From Thermoflexus hugenholtzii JAD2 (GTDB lineage Bacteria > Chloroflexota > UBA11872 > UBA12225), in NCBI GenBank assembly GCA_945865725.1, contig CAMBEO010000012.1, positions 1 through 49,121 of the forward strand: a stretch of DNA of 49,121 nucleotides, given 5' to 3'. The notes under the pieces were generated by a model. The model did no database searches. It had not been told where the DNA came from and saw only the letters and a program-made list of their open reading frames with translations. The translations under genes and the position numbers were made by a program. How positions within the stretch are numbered: position 1 is the stretch's first letter; each line of letters begins with the position of its first letter. This document shows, in pieces, positions 16,795 to 23,829 of the stretch.

Positions 16795-17886
16795 ATGGCC
16801 GGGTACCGCACCGTCACGCCCGACGCCCTAGAGGCGACCGGCATCGCGATCTTCGAGGCCCTTGGCGCGCCCGCCGACATCGCCGCCGAGGTGTCCGGTC
16901 ACCTCGTGCGCGCGAACCTCGCCGGGCACGACAGCCACGGCGCGATCCGGATCCCGCAGTACGCGGGGCAGATCGCGGCGGGGGTGGTCATCCCGGCCGC
17001 GCGGCCGTCGGTGATCGGCGGGCGCGGCGCGACGGTCCTCGTCGATGGCGCCCAGGGCTTTGGCCAGGTCGCGACCCGCTTCGCCCTCGACGAGGCGATG
17101 GTGCGCGCGCGCGTCCACGGGATCGCCGGGGCGGCCATCCGGCAGGCGAACCACATCGGACGCGTCGGCGACTACGCCGAGATCGCCGCCAGCGCGGGCC
17201 TCGTCGCCATCCTGACCGTCGGCGGCGCCGGCCCGGGCGTCGGAGGGGCCACTCCCTACGGTGGGGCGACGCGCTTCCTCGGCACCAACCCGTGGTCGAT
17301 CGGCATCCCCGTCGGTAACGATGGCGCCCCCCCGGTGCTCGTCGACTTCGCGACGACGGTCGTGGCGGAGGGCAAGGTGAAGGTTGCGCGCGCGAAGCAC
17401 GAGGCGCTGCCGCCCGGGTGCATCGTCGACAAGGACGGCGTGCCAAGCACCGACCCCGAGGACTTCTACGCCGGGGGCATGTTGCTGCCCTTCGGTGGGC
17501 ACAAGGGGTATGGCCTGGCGATGGCGTCGGCGCTCCTGGGCATGCTGGCGATCATCGACGACGCCCACCCGACGATGGCCGGAAACCTCGGCGACGCGCG
17601 AGGGGGGCCGGACCTAGCGGCGCGCGGCGCCGGCGCGTTCCTGGTGGTGATTGACCCGTCGGCGTTTGGCGACGCAGGGTCGTACCGCGACCACGTGGCG
17701 CGGGTGGCGGGGGCGCTGCGCGAGGTGCCGCCTTCAGGCGCGTCGCCGGTCATGCTTCCCGGCGACCCCGAGGCGCGGACGACGGCGGTGCGACGCGCGT
17801 CAGGCATCGCGTTGCCGGAGGACACGTGGGACGCGATCGCGGCGATCGCCTCGGACCGCGGGATCACGATGCCGGCGGGCTCGTAG
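16795..17886 (+). CDS. Ldh2 (malate/L-lactate/ureidoglycolate dehydrogenase) family oxidoreductase
   Basis: A 363-residue NAD(P)-dependent dehydrogenase of the Ldh_2 family (PF02615), unrelated to classical LDH. The signature GHDSHG (44-49) carries the catalytic His, and the family-typical QGFGQ, NHIGRVGDYAE and GGHKGYGLAM follow. Family members oxidise 2-hydroxy acids such as malate, L-lactate, L-sulfolactate or ureidoglycolate, or reduce 2,3-diketo-gulonate. The start at 16795 has AAGGA ten bases upstream. The gap to the SUI1 gene is 50 bp, so co-transcription is possible. It could supply the redox step of the sugar-acid gene set in this region. Confidence 0.9.
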   Translation: MAGYRTVTPDALEATGIAIFEALGAPADIAAEVSGHLVRANLAGHDSHGAIRIPQYAGQIAAGVVIPAARPSVIGGRGATVLVDGAQGFGQVATRFALDEAMVRARVHGIAGAAIRQANHIGRVGDYAEIAASAGLVAILTVGGAGPGVGGATPYGGATRFLGTNPWSIGIPVGNDGAPPVLVDFATTVVAEGKVKVARAKHEALPPGCIVDKDGVPSTDPEDFYAGGMLLPFGGHKGYGLAMASALLGMLAIIDDAHPTMAGNLGDARGGPDLAARGAGAFLVVIDPSAFGDAGSYRDHVARVAGALREVPPSGASPVMLPGDPEARTTAVRRASGIALPEDTWDAIAAIASDRGITMPAGS

Positions 17887-18010
17887 CGCGGCAGGCCCGT
17901 CCTTCTGTTGGGGGGTGCGTCCGGGTCCGCCGCCCCGCGCAGTAGGCTCGCGTCGTGATCGCTCAGGCGACCGCGTATGGCGCCGTGTTGCGTGAGATTC
18001 GCGAGGGGGC

Positions 18011-18039
18011 TTGACTTGTGGCACTAAGCGGCGCACGAT
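18011..18039 (+). promoter_or_regulatory. Candidate sigma-70-type promoter TTGACT-17-CACGAT
   Basis: TTGACT at 18011-18016 is the best -35 match I noticed in the window. The -10 (CACGAT, 18034-18039) is weak. It would drive a transcript from about 18046 through the micro-ORF. Confidence 0.4.
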
Positions 18040-18090
18040 GATCTTGGGAAGCCGGAAGGCGATCCCGATCTCAACAGGAAGGAGACGGCC

Positions 18091-18153
18091 GTGGGACCAA
18101 TGAACCGAAAGGAACCGCTCGCCCTGTACGGAGTCCTACAGGTTGACAGGTAG
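18091..18153 (+). CDS. Putative 20-residue micro-ORF
   Basis: GTG start five bases after AAGGAGA (18079-18085), one of the strongest ribosome-binding sites in the window; TAG stop at 18151-18153. An in-frame ATG three codons in would give 17 residues, MNRKEPLALYGVLQVDR. The peptide is mixed in charge, with no signal or membrane segment, and I do not recognise it. It lies between a promoter-like site and a strong hairpin that begins one base after the stop, so it looks like a self-contained small transcription unit, or a leader peptide whose downstream gene is absent. Coding status rests only on this arrangement. Confidence 0.4.
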   Translation: MGPMNRKEPLALYGVLQVDR

Positions 18154-18154
18154 C

Positions 18155-18180
18155 GCCCGCGGGTACCGGGTACCGCGGGC
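18155..18180 (+). terminator. Strong hairpin directly after micro-ORF
   Basis: GCCCGCGGGTAC pairs with GTACCGCGGGC, giving an 11-bp stem with one bulged G and loop CGG. No U-tract follows. Its distal half (ACCGCGGGC) also resembles the REP-like core. Confidence 0.5.
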
Positions 18181-18290
18181 ATTCACCCCCGGGACGTAGT
18201 TTCCCTCCCGGCCACGTGAGACCGCGACGGCAAGTCCCGTTCCGGTCCGAGGCCAGACCCAAGGGGCCACGGAGAACGACGCGACGGGGT

Positions 18291-18396
18291 CCTCGGCAGA
18301 CTGCTGAGGTTGGCGCGACCCCCCGGCGGGTTGCACAAGGCAACTGCCAACCTCGGAACGCCGGCAACGTTTTGGTCGCTAAGCCGTCTTGCGACC
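18291..18396. ncRNA. Predicted structured region with mutually exclusive stems
   Basis: CCTCGGC (18291-18297) can pair with GCTGAGG (18303-18309). Alternatively GAGGTTGGC (18306-18314) pairs with GCCAACCTC (18346-18354), which encloses GTTGC/GCAAC (18330-18334 with 18340-18344). The two folds share GAGG at 18306-18309. A further stem GGTCGC/GCGACC lies at 18374-18396. It matches no RNA family I recognise; the strand is undetermined. Confidence 0.3.
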
Positions 18397-18442
18397 GCTA
18401 TCGGCCCTGCGCCTACCCACGGGACGCGGGGCCGGTCCGTTT

Positions 18443-18847
18443 CTACCGGTCGCCGTCGGCGCTTGGCGCCACCCTCGGGTACCGGTCGCCGTCCCGGGCC
18501 CGGTACTTCGCGAGGACCGCCTCGAGGCTCGCCTGCATGTCGATCCCTTGCGAGTTCGCCAGGCAGATCAGCGTGTAGACGATGTCGGCCATCTCGAGGG
18601 CGAGTTCCTGCGACGCCTCGTCGGCCTTCTTCGGCTTCTCGCCGAACTGGTGGTTGACGACGCGCGCGAGTTCGCCCATCTCTTCGGTGAGGCGCGCGAG
18701 TTGCGAGAGCGGGTGCCAGTAGGTCCACCCGCGGTCACGCATCCACGCCTCGACCATTGCTTGCGCCTCGCGCAAGGAGATGTCGGACCCTTCCTTCGGC
18801 AGGTTGAGCGACTCTCCTTCCCCGGACACGCCAGAAGGACCCGTCAT
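18443..18847 (-). CDS. MazG-like nucleotide pyrophosphohydrolase
   Basis: A 134-residue all-alpha NTP pyrophosphohydrolase-like protein (MazG/iMazG-like superfamily), which hydrolyses non-canonical or excess (d)NTPs to monophosphates. The Mg-binding pattern is visible: EExxE as EEMGE (55-59) and ExxD as EMAD (85-88), with KPKKADEASQE between. Its size fits the single-domain homodimeric type. Its ATG overlaps the argH stop as ATGA, so translation is probably coupled and it is the last gene of the arg operon. The long gene-free interval lies downstream. Confidence 0.85.
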   Translation of the reverse strand: MTGPSGVSGEGESLNLPKEGSDISLREAQAMVEAWMRDRGWTYWHPLSQLARLTEEMGELARVVNHQFGEKPKKADEASQELALEMADIVYTLICLANSQGIDMQASLEAVLAKYRARDGDRYPRVAPSADGDR

Positions 18848-20340
18848 GCCCGGGCGGTCCACGCGGCGCGTGCGGCCGCCACTTCGCGACGTGATCGTTC
18901 GACAGCCATCGCGACCCGGGATGGCGCCGTGCCGCCGGGGATGTCTCGCGCCGCGAGTGACGCCGTCACCGTTGCGGCCGCGAGGGCGTCGTCCCCGAAC
19001 CCATCGTGGTAGGAACGCAACTCCGCGGCCGTCATGTCGGCGATCGTCCGCCCGTCGGCGAGGCGGTCCGTCACGAGGCGCTTCACCACCTCGTAGGCGG
19101 TGCGGAACGGTATCCCGGCCCGCACGAGGTAGTCGGCCAGGTCGGTCGCCGTCGCATGGCCCGCCCCGGCCCGCGCAAGCGCGCGATCCCGGTCGATCTC
19201 CAGTGACCCCACCGCGACGGTCAACGCCCGCAGGGCGCCCCGCACCGTCCGTGCGGTGTCGAACAACGCCTCCTTGTCGTCCTGCAGGTCACGCCCGTAG
19301 GTCATCGGCAGGCCCTTCTGCATGACCAGGAGGTGTTGAAGGTGGCCGAACACGCGCCCTGCCTTGCCTCGCGTCAACTCGGCAGCGTCGGGGTTGCGCT
19401 TCTGGGGCATGATGCTGCTGCCCTCGGCCCAGGTCGATGACAGTCGCACGAGACCGAATTCGGTCGTCGCCCAGAGGGTGATGTCCTCGGCGAGGCGCGA
19501 GAGATGCGCCATCAGGATCGACGCGGCCGCGGCGAGCTCGATCGCGAAATCGCGGTCCGAGACGGCGTCCATGCTGTTCGCGCTCACATCGTCGAACCCG
19601 AGGGTCACGGCGACGAGGTCACGACGGATCGGGAAGGTCGTCCCGGCGAGGGCGGCCGACCCGAGGGGCAAGACATTCGTGGCTCGCCAGGCGGCGTCGA
19701 GGCGCGTGACGTCGCGCCGAAGCATTTCGGCATAGGCATGCAAGTGGTGGCCCCAGGTCACCGGCTGCGCGCTTTGCACGTGCGTGTAACCTGGGAAGGG
19801 CGATCCCGCATGCGCGCCGGCGCGTTCGAGGATCGCTTCCTGGAGCGCGAAAATCGCGTGTGCGACCTCGGTGCAGGCCTCGCGCGACCAGAGGCGGACG
19901 TCGGTCGCGACCTGGTCGTTCCGGCTGCGCCCGGTGTGCAATCGCCTCCCCATGTCCTCGCCGCGTCCCGGGAAGCGCGCCTCGAGGACTTCGCGCAGGC
20001 GCAACTCGACGTGGCTATGGATGTCCTCGCCGATCGGCACGAGGCGCTGGCGTGCGGCGTCGATCTCGGCGTAGACCTCGCGGAGGCCGGCCTCGATGGC
20101 CACGGCGTCGTCCGGCGGCATCACGTCCGGCACCGCGACGGCGAGCATCCGCACGTGCGCGATGCTTCCGGTCACGTCCTGCCGGTACAGGCGCCAGTCG
20201 AACCGGATGCTTGCGGTGTACGCAAAGACGTCCGGGTGGAGTGAGGCGCCGGTGACGGTCCCCAACGTGCCAAGGTCGGAGAGGTCCGGCAGGTCGGCCA
20301 CGTCAATCGCTGACGTGCCGCCGGGAAGGTCGATGCCCAT
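18844..20340 (-). CDS. argH: Argininosuccinate lyase
   Basis: The last step of arginine synthesis: argininosuccinate to arginine and fumarate. The 498-residue fumarase/aspartase-superfamily protein has HTGRSRNDQVATD (substrate-binding loop), TVLPLGSAALAGT-like text (NVLPLGSAALAGT) and the signature SSIMPQKRNPD with the mobile catalytic-Ser loop. It carries an extra N-terminal stretch of about 40 residues (GIDLPGGTSAIDVADLPDL...) before the usual TASIRFDWRLYRQD, making it longer than the typical 460-470. A shorter start inside is possible but has no better ribosome-binding site. It lies 30 bp after argD, with a 4-bp overlap to mazG. Confidence 0.94.
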   Translation of the reverse strand: MGIDLPGGTSAIDVADLPDLSDLGTLGTVTGASLHPDVFAYTASIRFDWRLYRQDVTGSIAHVRMLAVAVPDVMPPDDAVAIEAGLREVYAEIDAARQRLVPIGEDIHSHVELRLREVLEARFPGRGEDMGRRLHTGRSRNDQVATDVRLWSREACTEVAHAIFALQEAILERAGAHAGSPFPGYTHVQSAQPVTWGHHLHAYAEMLRRDVTRLDAAWRATNVLPLGSAALAGTTFPIRRDLVAVTLGFDDVSANSMDAVSDRDFAIELAAAASILMAHLSRLAEDITLWATTEFGLVRLSSTWAEGSSIMPQKRNPDAAELTRGKAGRVFGHLQHLLVMQKGLPMTYGRDLQDDKEALFDTARTVRGALRALTVAVGSLEIDRDRALARAGAGHATATDLADYLVRAGIPFRTAYEVVKRLVTDRLADGRTIADMTAAELRSYHDGFGDDALAAATVTASLAARDIPGGTAPSRVAMAVERSRREVAAARAAWTARA

Positions 20341-20370
20341 GGTGGTGGTTCCCGGCGGCGGGGGGTGGCG

Positions 20371-21579
20371 CTAGCGGGAGATCGCCCGGCCAAAGATGTC
20401 GAGGAAGCGGTCGCACTCCTCGCGCGAGACGACGAGGGGCGGCGCGATCCGGATGGTGTTGGCCGACGTGCGGTTCACGAGGAGGCCGTCGTCCCGGCAC
20501 CGGTCGAGGATGGCCCCGGCCCGGTCCTCGTCGAACTCGATGCCCATCCAGAGGCCCGAGGCGCGAATCTCAACGATGCCGGCGTCACCCTCGGCCTGAA
20601 TCGCGCGCAAGCCCGCCTCGAGATGGGCGGCCATCTCGCGCACATGCGAAAGTAGGTCGGTCTCAAGGATGGTCCGCACGACCGCCAGCGACGCGGCGCA
20701 AACGAGGGGGCTACCAGAGTACGTGGACCCGTGGTCGCCAGGGGCGAAGACCGACGCACGTTCCTTCGCGAGGCACGCGGCGATCGGCAAGCCACCGCCG
20801 AGACCCTTGGCGAGGGTCATGATGTCTGGTTCGACGCCGTACGCCTCGTAGCCCCACAGGTGTCCGGTACGACCGATGCCCGATTGCACCTCGTCGAGGA
20901 TCAGCAGGATCCCGTTATCGTCGCACAACCGGCGGACGCCATGGAGGTACTCGGGCGTGGCAGGGAAGATGCCGCCCTCGCCAAGGACTGGCTCAAGCAT
21001 GATCGCCGCCGTCTTCGGGCTGATCGCGTCGCGCATCGCCTCCAGGTCGTTGAACGGCACGTGCCGGAAACCGTCGGGCATCGGGTCGAACGCCTCCTGG
21101 TAGTGGCGGTTCCCCGTGGCGGCCAGCGTGGCAAGGGTCCGGCCATGGAAGCTGCCGAGGGCCGTGATGACCTCGTAGGCGCCGTCGCGATGCAACCTGC
21201 CCCACTTGCGCGCCAGCTTGATCGCGCACTCGTTCGCCTCCGCGCCGGAGTTCGCGTAGAAGATCCGGTCCATGCAGGAGTGGTCGATCAGGAGGCGCGC
21301 CAGTTCGAGTTGCGGGACCGTGTGGTAGATGTTCGACGTGTGGATCAGGGTCGAGGCCTGCCGGGTGATCGCCTCGACGATCGCGGGCGCGCAGTGGCCG
21401 AGGGCGTTGACGGCGACGCCAGCGAGGAAGTCGAGGTACTCGCGACCGGTGTCGTCCCAGACGCGCACCCCTTCCCCACGGACGAGGGTGATCGGCTGCC
21501 TCGCGAAGGTGCGCATGTAGAGTTCGCGCTCCGCCGCCTGCGCGTCGAAACGGGACCCCTCGTGGGCGGCAGTCGTCAT
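20371..21579 (-). CDS. argD: Acetylornithine aminotransferase
   Basis: A 402-residue class III PLP aminotransferase converting N-acetylglutamate semialdehyde to N-acetylornithine. Visible are the phosphate-binding SGAEANE (111-117), the aromatic-stacking region SFHGRT, the PLP-ring Asp in ILDEVQSG (Asp229) and the Schiff-base Lys258 in TLAKGLGGG. GAGGAG lies nine bases before the ATG at 21579. The frame is open upstream, but family homology and the ribosome-binding site support this start. Its place between argB and argH identifies it as ArgD rather than another omega-aminotransferase, although a dual role in lysine synthesis is possible, as in other bacteria. Confidence 0.94.
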   Translation of the reverse strand: MTTAAHEGSRFDAQAAERELYMRTFARQPITLVRGEGVRVWDDTGREYLDFLAGVAVNALGHCAPAIVEAITRQASTLIHTSNIYHTVPQLELARLLIDHSCMDRIFYANSGAEANECAIKLARKWGRLHRDGAYEVITALGSFHGRTLATLAATGNRHYQEAFDPMPDGFRHVPFNDLEAMRDAISPKTAAIMLEPVLGEGGIFPATPEYLHGVRRLCDDNGILLILDEVQSGIGRTGHLWGYEAYGVEPDIMTLAKGLGGGLPIAACLAKERASVFAPGDHGSTYSGSPLVCAASLAVVRTILETDLLSHVREMAAHLEAGLRAIQAEGDAGIVEIRASGLWMGIEFDEDRAGAILDRCRDDGLLVNRTSANTIRIAPPLVVSREECDRFLDIFGRAISR

Positions 21580-21644
21580 CGTCGGGTCTCCTCGATCTGG
21601 TCGGGCGCACGTCGGCCGGGGAGGCCGTGCCCGCGCGGGGTTCC

Positions 21645-21650
21645 AGTATA
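21645..21650 (-). promoter_or_regulatory. Candidate internal -10 box TATACT before argD
   Basis: Minus-strand TATACT lies in the 97-bp gap between argB and argD and would give a leader of about 58 nt. No clear -35 is visible. Confidence 0.4.
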
Positions 21651-21676
21651 GGTGCGTCCCATGGCCACGGCGGCGG

Positions 21677-22453
21677 TCACCGCTCGATAGTGGTGCCGTT
21701 CCCGGCGTCGCCACGCACATGAATGCCGATCGCTCCCGGGTCGCCGCCGTCCGCGATCACGGCGCGGGCACCGGCCTCGACGGCCCGAAGGCACGCCTGC
21801 ACCTTCGGGATCATGCCCCCGGCGATCGTGCCGCTGTCGCGCATCGCCCGCGCGTCCGCCGCGGACAGGACCGGCACGACCGTTCCCGTTCCGTCCTTCA
21901 CCCCCGGGACGTCGGTCAGGAAGATGAGGAGCGCCGCGCCGACGGCGCGCGCGATTTCACCGGCGACCGTGTCGGCGTTGATGTTCAGGAGTCCATCGTC
22001 ACCGAGGGCGATCGGTGCGACGACCGGGATGTACCCAGCGGCGATCAAGGCATGCACCGGCGCCGGATCGACGGACGTCACCTCGCCGACGAAGCCGAGG
22101 TCGGGTTCGGTGATGCGGCGGGCGCGGATCCAGCCGCCGTCGGCGCCCGCAAGGCCGAAGGCCGGAGTACCCGCAAGCACCAGGGTCGCCACCAGTTCCT
22201 TGTTGACCTTGCCGGCGAGGGCCATCGTGGCGACTTCGAGGGTCTCGGCATCCGTGACGCGCAGCCCATCGACAAAAGTGGCCTGCTTGCCGATGCGCTT
22301 CAGCCAGTCGGTGATGACGGGGCCGCCACCGTGGACGAGGATCGGTTCGAGGCCGGCGGCGCGCGCGGCGGCGAGGTCTCGCAACACCGCCTCGCGGTGC
22401 GGCAACGCGGCGCCACCAAGCTTGATGACTACCGGCCGGCGGGTCGTCGCCAT
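21677..22453 (-). CDS. argB: Acetylglutamate kinase
   Basis: Phosphorylates N-acetyl-L-glutamate with ATP, the second step of arginine synthesis. The 258-residue amino-acid-kinase-family protein has VVIKLGGAAL (nucleotide-binding Lys-Gly-Gly), LVHGGGPVI, INADTVAGEIA and FLTDVPGV. At 258 residues it is the short, probably arginine-insensitive form without the N-terminal helix extension of feedback-inhibited enzymes, which is inference from length. ATG at 22453 has GGGAGGG seven bases upstream. It lies 37 bp after argJ. Confidence 0.95.
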   Translation of the reverse strand: MATTRRPVVIKLGGAALPHREAVLRDLAAARAAGLEPILVHGGGPVITDWLKRIGKQATFVDGLRVTDAETLEVATMALAGKVNKELVATLVLAGTPAFGLAGADGGWIRARRITEPDLGFVGEVTSVDPAPVHALIAAGYIPVVAPIALGDDGLLNINADTVAGEIARAVGAALLIFLTDVPGVKDGTGTVVPVLSAADARAMRDSGTIAGGMIPKVQACLRAVEAGARAVIADGGDPGAIGIHVRGDAGNGTTIER

Positions 22454-22490
22454 CGTTCGTCCCTCCCATACCCGTCCCACGGGCGCGTGC

Positions 22491-23720
22491 CTAGGTGGTG
22501 TAGTCGCTGTTGAGGTGCACGTACTCGGGCGTGAGGTCGCATCCCCATGCCGTGGCCGTCGCGTCACCGAGATGCAGGCCGACGGCGATCTGGACCTCCG
22601 CGCCGCGCATCCGGTTCGAGGCCGCCTCGGCGTCGTACGCGATGGCCACGCCGTCGCGTACGAGGGTGAGGCCCCCAATGGCGACCTCCAACCGATTGGG
22701 ATCGATCGGGGCGCCGGAATACCCGGCCGCGCACGCGATCCGGCCCCAGTTCGGGTCGGCGCCGAGGACCGCGGCCTTGGTCAGGTTTGACCCAGCGATC
22801 GCCCGTGCGACGCGCCGCGCGTCGGCAACGGTGGCCGCTCCGGTGACATCGACGATGATGAACTTCGTCGAACCCTCGCCGTCGCGCGCCATGGCACGCG
22901 CCAGTTCGCCGCACACGTGCCCAAGCGCGCCCTCGAAGGCGGCGCTCTCTTCCTGGCTGCCATCGAGGGGGGCGCCGTCCCAGCTGGCGCCGTTCGCGAT
23001 GACGAAGCACGTGTCGTTCGTGCTCATGTCGCCATCGACGATCACCATGTTGAAACTCGAATCGACCGCGCGCGACAGGGCGGCCTGGAGGAAGGTTGGT
23101 TCCACGGCCGCGTCAGTGGTGACGAAGGCAAGCATGGTCGCCATGTGCGGGGCGATCATCGCCGCTCCCTTGGCGATGCCCCCGACGGTGACCGTGCGTC
23201 CGTGCGCCTCGAACGACGCGGCGGAGGCCTTCGGCACCGTGTCGGTCGTCATCATCGCCGCGACCGCGCGCGGGCCACCGTCACTCGTGAGGCTGAGGGC
23301 GGCGATGCCGGCGCCCAGTCGATCCATGTCCAGCGTCACGCCGATCACGCCGGTCGAGGCGACGAACACCTCGTCCACGATGACGCCATGTGCCGACCCC
23401 GGGCCATCGCAGAACCGGAACGCCATCTGGCGGGCGTCGGCGAGCCCTTGCGTGCCGGTCGCGGCGTTCGCATTGCCGCTGTTGAAGACGATTGCCCGCT
23501 GCCGTCCGCCGGTCACCTGGAGGTGTTCGCGGGAGACGAGGACCGGGGCGGCCTTGACGAGGTTGGAAGTGAACGTCGCGGCCGACGTCGCTGGTCGGGT
23601 CGAGACGATCGCGCCAACGTCCGGACGTCCGCTGGCCTTGAGGCCGCACGTGCCTCCGCCCGCGAGGAAGCCGACGGGCGTGGTGCAGTCGCCCGCGATC
23701 GGGGTGAAGCCGTCCGCCAT
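22491..23720 (-). CDS. argJ: Glutamate N-acetyltransferase / amino-acid acetyltransferase (ArgJ)
   Basis: Transfers the acetyl group from N-acetylornithine to glutamate, recycling it in the cyclic arginine pathway. The 409-residue precursor carries the self-cleavage site in MIAPHMATMLAF. Cleavage before Thr195 yields alpha and beta chains, and that Thr becomes the nucleophile. FNSGNANAATG (oxyanion-hole region) and the C-terminal NSDYTT end are also typical. Whether it is bifunctional (also using acetyl-CoA) cannot be read from sequence. It is the first gene of argJ-argB-argD-argH-mazG. AAGGA lies eight bases before the ATG. argC, argF and argG are not in this window. Confidence 0.95.
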   Translation of the reverse strand: MADGFTPIAGDCTTPVGFLAGGGTCGLKASGRPDVGAIVSTRPATSAATFTSNLVKAAPVLVSREHLQVTGGRQRAIVFNSGNANAATGTQGLADARQMAFRFCDGPGSAHGVIVDEVFVASTGVIGVTLDMDRLGAGIAALSLTSDGGPRAVAAMMTTDTVPKASAASFEAHGRTVTVGGIAKGAAMIAPHMATMLAFVTTDAAVEPTFLQAALSRAVDSSFNMVIVDGDMSTNDTCFVIANGASWDGAPLDGSQEESAAFEGALGHVCGELARAMARDGEGSTKFIIVDVTGAATVADARRVARAIAGSNLTKAAVLGADPNWGRIACAAGYSGAPIDPNRLEVAIGGLTLVRDGVAIAYDAEAASNRMRGAEVQIAVGLHLGDATATAWGCDLTPEYVHLNSDYTT

Positions 23721-23767
23721 CGCGTGTTCCTTCTTGGGTGGTCGTGGGCGCATCCCCCGGAATCGGC

Positions 23768-23797
23768 GACAGGGACGCCCCGTGAGGCGCCCCTGTC
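23768..23797 (-). terminator. Hairpin between hppA and argJ
   Basis: A 12-bp stem (GACAGGGACGCC with GGCGCCCCTGTC, one mismatch, 6-nt loop) just after the hppA stop and before argJ. It probably separates the two minus-strand units. Confidence 0.55.
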
Positions 23798-23829
23798 AGT
23801 CGGGTTCGCGTGTAGGCGCGGGTGCGCGA

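Larger units (their letters stand above)
17887..18442. other. Long non-coding interval with micro-ORF and hairpins
   Basis: The 556 bases between convergent genes hold no long coding sequence. They contain a promoter-like pair (18011-18039), a 20-codon ORF with a strong ribosome-binding site (18091-18153), a hairpin one base after its stop (18155-18180) and a cluster of further hairpins (18291-18396). Confidence 0.6.
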
